Source: Calvatia gigantea
Lineage: Eukaryota > Basidiomycota > Agaricomycetes > Agaricales > Lycoperdaceae
Length of the DNA stretch: 64,000 bases
NCBI GenBank assembly: GCA_025093985.1
Contig: JACAAK010000002.1
Span: 2,914,001-2,978,000 of the forward strand
Direction: 5' to 3'
The position numbers and the translations under genes were made by a program. A model generated the notes under the pieces. The model was not told where the DNA came from. It saw nothing but the letters and a program-made list of their open reading frames with translations, and made no database searches. Positions within the stretch are counted from its first letter, which is position 1. Every line of letters begins with the position of its first letter. Below, one piece after another: positions 57,984 through 64,000 of this stretch.

Positions 57984-60910
57984 ATGCAAGCAGACCCGTC
58001 AACTCAGTCATTCTTCCCCTCTCTCTGCCAACGGTTTCAGTCCCTCATATGGTTGTGCCTCGATGCTGATCTTACAAAGTCGGCTGTGTTTCATGCCGAA
58101 CGTTATTTTGCGATTGATCCCACGAACCATGCTTCCCGACATCTTTATGCAACCGCCCTGCTGCGCGAGGGCCAGACATACTCGGCCTTGAATCTTGTCA
58201 GTTTGACGGAAGATAATCAATGCAGTGGGTGTCTGGAGATTCGGGCAAAGTGCTGTACGTTTCTCGGACGGCACAGGCAGGCAAGGGAAGCGCTAGAGGC
58301 CACTCTTCGGGACGCAGTTTATGTGAAATCTAGTGCGTCATCTTTGACCTTGCTACTTGCGTATATTGACTGTATTCTAGGTTCTTCAGCGAGTCGTACT
58401 GCTCATTCATTTCCAGAAGAAGCCTCTCTCCGATGTAGAGCTGGAAATACAGCATTAAAGGGCAATCTCCCTGAGAAAGCTTCACGGAGTTATAGAGAAG
58501 CCCTTTCGTCTAATCCCTACCTTTGGGAGGCGTTCGAAGGGCTGTGCGCACTAGGTTAGTTCCATTTCTTTTTATCTCATAAATCCATAAATCCAATAAT
58601 GGTCCCCGAACAGGAACCCTACCCGAGATTGACGAGCTCTTCCCCCCACAACCTCCCCCTGTAAAAGCAACGCCACAAACGGATGCAACATCAAAATCCA
58701 AACCAACGTCGACAGGTGTCGGTTTTTTCACTCCAGATGGTGGTGGGGGTGGGGGTGGTGGAGGTAATTTTTTGAAGACATGGAAACTGGAGGGACAGGC
58801 GCAACTTTTCAAAACAAGCCAACAGGCGCATGGGCGCGAGTCCATGTGCGTAGAACCAAGTGTGTTAATGCTGAACGTTTCAACTCATTCTACTAATTAG
58901 TGTCACGAATGAATCCTCATACTACCCTCTCGACAACTCCTTCCAACAACCGCAGCCCCCAAATCCTAGAACTACCCGGTCCCAAGTTAATCCTCCTCTT
59001 CAAGTCCACACTTCCCGGCCACTCTCATCTGCAGATGAGGCAGGTCCAGTTCCTAAGCGATTACGTTCGACATCGCGCCAGGCCGACCCTATCAAGTCCA
59101 AGAGCAGTAAATTGAACTCGGACGACCCCTCAAAAAAGGCACGCGCACGCCCGGCCTTGCTATTTGCTAACATCTTCTCATCTTCCGGTCGTCGCTCTCA
59201 GCATGCGGCATCGTCTAGGAACGTGAATGCTCCTGGAAAGGGGAATGTTCAACCCACTGCACCTACGCTTGCGCCGCGAAGAAGCACTCGTTTGCTTAGC
59301 GGCACGGGCACGAAACAGTCTCATCCATCCACAAAGGTAGAACTAGCGTTCATTTTATCTTAGCCCATCATCTTATGATCAATGTATTGACTCCGTGGTT
59401 TTTGAATTAGCATCCCACCACACGAGACCGACGGCGACAGGCTAGTCGTACACGGACTGTCTCCGCGGAATCGGACAAGGATGACGACATATTCTCTGGC
59501 GGAGATACGAATAACCTCCCTTCCCCTACACCTGTCCCCCTTTCACCTCACGCTGAAACACCTTCCTCACCAAACACCTGGTCCGCCACACAAGAGCAAC
59601 ATGCTCTAGAAGAATACGAAAACGCGTTGGCGGAGTATTATATTTACGACCTAATACGGCGGTTCGCCAGCGCAACCCGGGCACTGGCCATGTATGACTG
59701 CCGCAAGTGTCTGAATGAACTAAATCAACTTCCAAGTCCACATCAGAATACACCCTGGGTACTTGCAATGGTGGGGAGGGCTCATTTTGAGCAACAGGAT
59801 TACTCTTCTGTGAGTTCTTTACTTGCCTTTCATTGGTTCGTCTCACTGATGATGACGACTTTTTTTTCTCAGGCTGAACGGGCCTTTAAGGCCGTGCGAG
59901 TATTAGAACCGCATCGACTATGGGATACGGAAGTGTATTCCACCCTTCTGTGGCATTTACAAAAGACAGTGGACCTTTCGTTTCTTGCGCAAGAGCTCCT
60001 GAATATCAACCCCCAGTCGGCACAAGCATGGATTGCGATTGGGAACCTGTTCTCCTTGCAGAAAGAAAAGACACAAGCATTGATGTGCTTCCGGCGTGCA
60101 GCTCAACTAGACCCGACATGTGCATATACATACACTTTAAGCGGTCACGAATCAATTGATGAAGACTTGGACAAAGCAATCAATTACTTCCAATCAGCGT
60201 TACGAGCCGACCCCCGCCACTACAACGCTTGGTGCGCATTGCCGCTCGGGAATCAAAACGCTTAAAATACTGATTTGACGCTATCGCTAGGTACGGCCTG
60301 GGGACGTGTTACTTACGCATGAGCAAAGTACGGCTGGCGGAATATCATTACCGTAAGGCGCTTGAGATTCACCCCAGAAATGCGGTTCTGATGGGATGCG
60401 TGGGGATGGTAAGTAGCAGTCACAAAGTATCAACTTCGGGGGTCTCTGACGGGTCCGATGGTTTCCGTATTTCACAGGCTGTCGAGCGTCGTGGGGACCG
60501 TGAAGGTGCCCTTGAGCTATTTGATAGGGCGGTGCGGCTTGCACCAGAGAATGCTTTGGTTCGCTATCGAAGAGCCAAAATTCTCGTCTCCATGAGGAAA
60601 TACGGGGTACGTGATTTATTTCGGTCGTTTTTATTTTGGGACCCCCTTGTTGATTTCAATCGTGCTGCCTGCCATGGCGCAATTTTAGCCGGCAATACAC
60701 GACTTGGAGGAATTACGAATGATGACGCCGGAAGAGTCTAATGTGGTGTTCCAGCTGGCAAAGGTGTACCGGCTTGTTGGAGATGAGGTGAAGGCTGCGC
60801 AAATGCTTGCGGTCGCACGTGACATATCGCCGAAGAGTGCGAATAAGATCAAGAAGTTGCTGGATACGGTGAAAGATGAGCTCGGAGATGACAAGATGGA
60901 TGAAGGATAA
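57984..60910 (+). CDS. CDC27: Anaphase-promoting complex subunit Cdc27/APC3
   Basis: TPR scaffold of the APC/C ubiquitin ligase that binds Cdc20/Cdh1. The start at 57984 gives MQADPSTQSFFPSLCQRFQSLIWLCLDADL, with RFQSLIW..CLDADLTKSAVFHAERYFAID expected of the family. Then RHLYATALLREGQTYSALNLV and a long disordered Ser/Pro/Lys insert with a Gly-9 run. The C-terminal TPR array reads LSFLAQELLNINPQSAQAWIAIGN, ALMCFRRAAQLDPTCAYTYTL, NYFQSALRADPRHYNAWYGLGTCYLRMSK, YHYRKALEIHPRNAVLMGCVGM and AVERRGDREGALELFDRAVRLAP. About eight introns, one of 48 bp in-frame (58332-58380). An upstream exon (AYVSSTTRQIL) is possible. Confidence 0.9.
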
Positions 60911-61319
60911 TGACGAGAGGAGCGGAAGATGTCACGGACAGAGCTATGCGGCGTTTTTCCTGTAGATACTGCCGGGTTTGGCGCTCTTTCGCAGTGTATT
61001 AGTAGAGAGAGAACAGGCTTGAAAAGGGAAGTTGCGGACCAAGCTGGTGCAAACACGAACTGGTTTGCGACGGAAGCGTGGGATTAAACCCCAGGGGTGG
61101 TTTGTTTGGATGATTGTTTGCGTCCGAGTCATCTGGGCGTCAGTGGAATGGCAGGTATTTAAATGCCAGCTCCTCTTTGTCTGTGCCCACTTCGCCTCCA
61201 CACCCAGTCCTACCCACTGTCCTCCATGACGGCCTAACTCATTCGTCGTCGTCTTCCCCCCTGTCTCTTGACTTTCTCAAGTCACAATACATCCTGTCTG
61301 GTGCTACTCTACATCGGAG
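60911..61319. other. Intergenic
   Basis: About 410 bp: CDC27 3' flank and the promoter of the next gene, with a TATTTAAAT stretch near 61155 and pyrimidine-rich sequence after 61170. No gene seen. Confidence 0.5.
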
Positions 61320-62449
61320 ATGGTCAACAAACTCGTCCGTACCAACAAAAACGGATCCCTCCTCTTTGAACCCGACGTCGTCTACCGCATATATACCTTC
61401 TAACCGCCCGGCTCCCATCATTGGTATGTATCTCGCGTGCTTACATGTCTTACATGTCTTACCTCGCCTTATCTCATCCTCGCCGTACAGACATTGCTCC
61501 ACACGCCACCAACACGTTGTTGCACCAACGCCTCTACCAACCAGAAATGTCGACTGAAACTTCTCTTCTACATTCTATTACGCGTTCCAAGCTGTGCGAG
61601 TCCGTTAATAACAAGGACCAGTGCAGTTTGCATCGCTGGGTGCTCCTCAAAAACTCAATTCTTTCATCCTCATATATGCAAGACACTTCCGTGTCGGAAT
61701 ACCCCGAAACTACTCCTAATAATAATGAGGATACTGACGAGGAAGAGGAGCCGGAGGAAGAGATTGGTTCGATTGTAGTCGACGCATTCATGTTTCCAGA
61801 CGCCGGAAATTTCCTATCATCCCACTCCAAAGACGTACACGACTCGGAAGCACAATGGCTTGACTCCCTGTTAGAAACCCTTGCTGAGGACGAAGACGAC
61901 GACTATCCTTCGGAGTCTGAAATCCATCCATCTGTCTTGCCCGCTGATGAGGACGACGATCATTTGCTCAGTCCCGTATTGTCTCCTTTGTCTTCTTCGG
62001 ACGACCTACACCAGACTCGTTTTTATTCTTCTTCTGTCTCTGTACCATATGCATCTCACTTTACTTCATTTGATTCTCCACTTGCTCACGGTTATCCTAT
62101 TGTTCCTGCCCCAAAGTCTTCTGCCTCCTCATTCCCGGCCGTTTTTGAAGATGCCTTACCCTACCGTGATATCGACGACATAGAAGATTCCTCAGTACCA
62201 GATGCGATAGAGGACGTGTCCGATGACGAGTCAGATACTATTTCCACCCCTTCGTCCGGCCGGTCCATTACCTCCTTATCTCTTGATTCGAGCACAAGTG
62301 CAAGTTCTTCAGCCGAGCGTAGCCATTTGAGGCACTCACTACCTCATGCATTCGGCGACAAGAATACACCTTATCTCAACCTGTTCGAGTTGGATCCACT
62401 TCCCTTCGCCGAAGAACCGTTTCACCATCCATTCCACCGCGCTTATTAA
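61320..62449 (+). CDS. Conserved acidic protein of unknown function
   Basis: No named family. The start ATG 61320 reads MVNKLVRTNKNGSLLFEP; an intron (GTATGT..GTACAG, about 61427-61490) joins to DIAPHATNTLLHQRLYQPE. Then come TSLLHSITRSKLCESVNNKD, QCSLHRWVLLKNSI, an acidic run (DTDEEEEPEEE), AFMFPDAGNFL and EAQWLDSLLETLAEDEDDDYP, then a Ser/Asp-rich tail ending FHHPFHRAY. The pattern of short conserved islands suggests a mushroom-wide gene. The start frame and the following TSSTAYIPSNRPAPII frame differ by one base around 61368-61380, so the model as written is interrupted there. Confidence 0.7.
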
Positions 62450-62755
62450 GTGTTCCTCTCTTTATCTTACTTTGACTACTTCGTTATCCTTGTCACATAT
62501 GAATTCCTTCCTCTGTATCTTTGTTTGGGGATTGCTTTCGTGTAGCGTAATAAGGTCACTACAGCGTCTGACATACGTAATCTTACTTATCGCTACCATA
62601 TATGCTTGTCTTGCTACCAACTGAATTTAGTCTGTTTCCGAATTCCTCCGTTCCATTCTCCACAAAAACAAGTAAATACAGTTTCGTCGGAATCCGTAAG
62701 TCTTGGCCGAGGGGAAAGCGCTTGTGCCAACGGGTAACAGGCGAATCCAACATGA
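62450..62755. other. Convergent intergenic region
   Basis: 306 bp between converging 3' ends; T-rich left half. Nothing further seen. Confidence 0.55.
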
Positions 62756-63887
62756 TCAACTTCCCTGTATTTGATCTGGCGATGCTGAGAACCATTGCCG
62801 CAAATCAATATCCGAACGAACGTATTGAACAGCGCTGTTATTAAAGGCAGCAGGCCACTTCTCTGATGGAGGGAGTGGGTGACAAGCCAAGATAGGGGCT
62901 GAACGAACAATGATGCACCCGTGAGCTGGTAAAAACGTATTGTATTGAACACGAGGGACTGGCTTCTCACCCGTTCTGACCAGGTACGGTACTCGTTCTT
63001 GCAACTTGTGATGTGGATTACTGTCAATTGCTGTTAAAATGACTCGTAGCAAAAGAATTGACGGAAGCGCCCGTTGGGTTCCCACTTACTTCTCTAGGTA
63101 CTCTTCTAGGTGGTTCGCGAGCAATATGAGCGTTAGAATTTGGTCCTGCGACCAGTTGGCCCTGAGCAGATTGTCATACAACTCCATGTCACAATGCGGC
63201 ATATAGCAAATCGTCGGCTCCTGTAACCGGTATCCAGCATTCTAGAAACACAGCACAGAGGTCGGTCAACAACTTGCGATATGATTGAAACGAATAACTC
63301 AGACGTGCTTTATTCTCCGAGAGCACCTGAAAGCGTAACTCTTTGAGCAATTCAAGGTCTTCTGGTGTGAAAACAGGATCATAAATTGAAACCTTTGCGT
63401 GATCCTGTTGGAGAAAAATGACCCGAAACCCGGGTTAGGCTCATATGTTGACATTCCAAGATGGCGTGATGTGCGTACTATGTTGAGTGCGCGACATAAT
63501 CCTATCAGAAAGGCGAGCTGGACCCGCGAAACAGGAGAAATAGAGGGGCTTCCGAGACCCAGGCAGAGCACAGAAGGCTGGGACCCATGTAATGAGGGTT
63601 TCAGAGAATTTTTTACGATACCTAAGTACAGCAGCACGACAGTTAGAAAGGGGAAAATATGCGGGGTCGCGGCCAAGACAAAAGAACTCCAACTATGACG
63701 AACTCTGACACTGTGAGAACCATTCACTCTGCTGCGATATTTCGTCCCTGGTACACTGCAACAGAACTGACAGGGGTGGCCGTTCTCTGTGCAGCGGCCT
63801 GTGCTTCCTCTTTTTGCGGGGCTTAACAGGTGTAAATTCGGAGTAAGAGAAGGGGGTAGTAGCCACTTCACCCATGGATCCGCTCAT
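62756..63887 (-). CDS. SRR1: SRR1-domain protein
   Basis: SRR1-like family (light signalling in plants, heme/circadian links in animals, little studied in fungi). Start ATG 63887 (MSGSMGEVATTPFSYSEF), basic segment KPRKKRKHRPLHRERPPLS, VLLQCTRDEISQQSEWFSQCQ. After an intron: GSQPSVLCLGLGSPSISPVSR, VQLAFLIGLCRALNI; next DHAKVSIYDPVFTPEDLELL, KELRFQVLSENK; after a GC-donor intron (63308-63242), NAGYRLQEPTICYMPHCDME, LYDNLLRANWSQDQILTLIL. The C-terminus holds LPAHGCIIVRSAPILACHPL and WPAAFNNSAVQYV. The last intron (63089-63031) leaves the frame one base off, so that join is unresolved. Alternative starts are 63917 (GTG) and 63875. Confidence 0.82.
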
Positions 63888-64000
63888 TGCGGACGCTAAG
63901 AACTTGAGATGGTCCACAAAATTTACCCGTCATCATCCAGCAACGCCAGAGATCATCAACTACAGAAGCAAACAAAGTCAAACAATACAGACCCCCTTTG

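Noticed and set aside
62614..63027. 137-codon minus frame
   Set aside because: Shadow of the SRR1 C-terminal exon, which lies in another frame with conserved residues.

Overview
The window is nuclear DNA from a mushroom-forming basidiomycete (Agaricomycetes, probably Agaricales). The reasons are: many short introns (about 48-70 bp) in nearly every gene; a basidiomycete-type trehalose phosphorylase; a Cys/Pro-rich tandem S41-peptidase pair; an F-box/LRR gene; a DUF6534-type membrane protein; and housekeeping genes whose proteins look basidiomycete. About thirty protein genes are tightly packed on both strands. I found no tRNA, rRNA, CRISPR array or intact transposon.

Layout. 0-5.4 kb: 5' part of POL5, a small unknown gene and trehalose phosphorylase, all on the minus strand. 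6-11 kb: a TFIIB/BRF1-like factor, a tiny candidate secreted peptide and an F-box protein. 11.8-24.1 kb: a dense housekeeping block with a PAP2 lipid phosphatase, PP4 regulatory subunit 2, an unknown RG-rich protein, eIF1, SNRNP27, an RRM-like protein, CBC2, RPT3 and P5C reductase. 24.4-30.9 kb: a tandem pair of secreted S41-family proteases; the downstream copy is broken. 31.7-45.1 kb: PhoD-like phosphatase, a Pro-rich unknown, CAP/Srv2, a GGQ ribosome-rescue-type factor, Mzm1, histone H1 and EI24. 45.1-50.8 kb: SEN34, IAH1-like esterase and Cdc25. 51-55.5 kb: a gene-poor stretch with one DUF6534-type gene. 55.5-64 kb: CCT1, Cdc27/APC3, a conserved acidic unknown and SRR1.

The genes do not form one pathway. 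Several share short bidirectional promoters (SNRNP27/RRM, CBC2/RPT3, SEN34/IAH1, MZM1/H1). No new multi-gene system is evident. The most notable signals are: decay of one S41 paralogue by three TGG-to-stop changes plus frameshifts; an extreme microexon chain (20, 9, 5 and 19 nt) encoding the PhoD active site; a 4-nt microexon in the S41 pair; three introns whose conserved reading frames demand GC-AG splice sites; and a recurring pattern of single-base frame breaks in otherwise conserved core genes. The last is most simply explained by indels in the assembly and should be checked before any of those genes is called broken. Exon limits given here were derived by eye from splice signals and family conservation.
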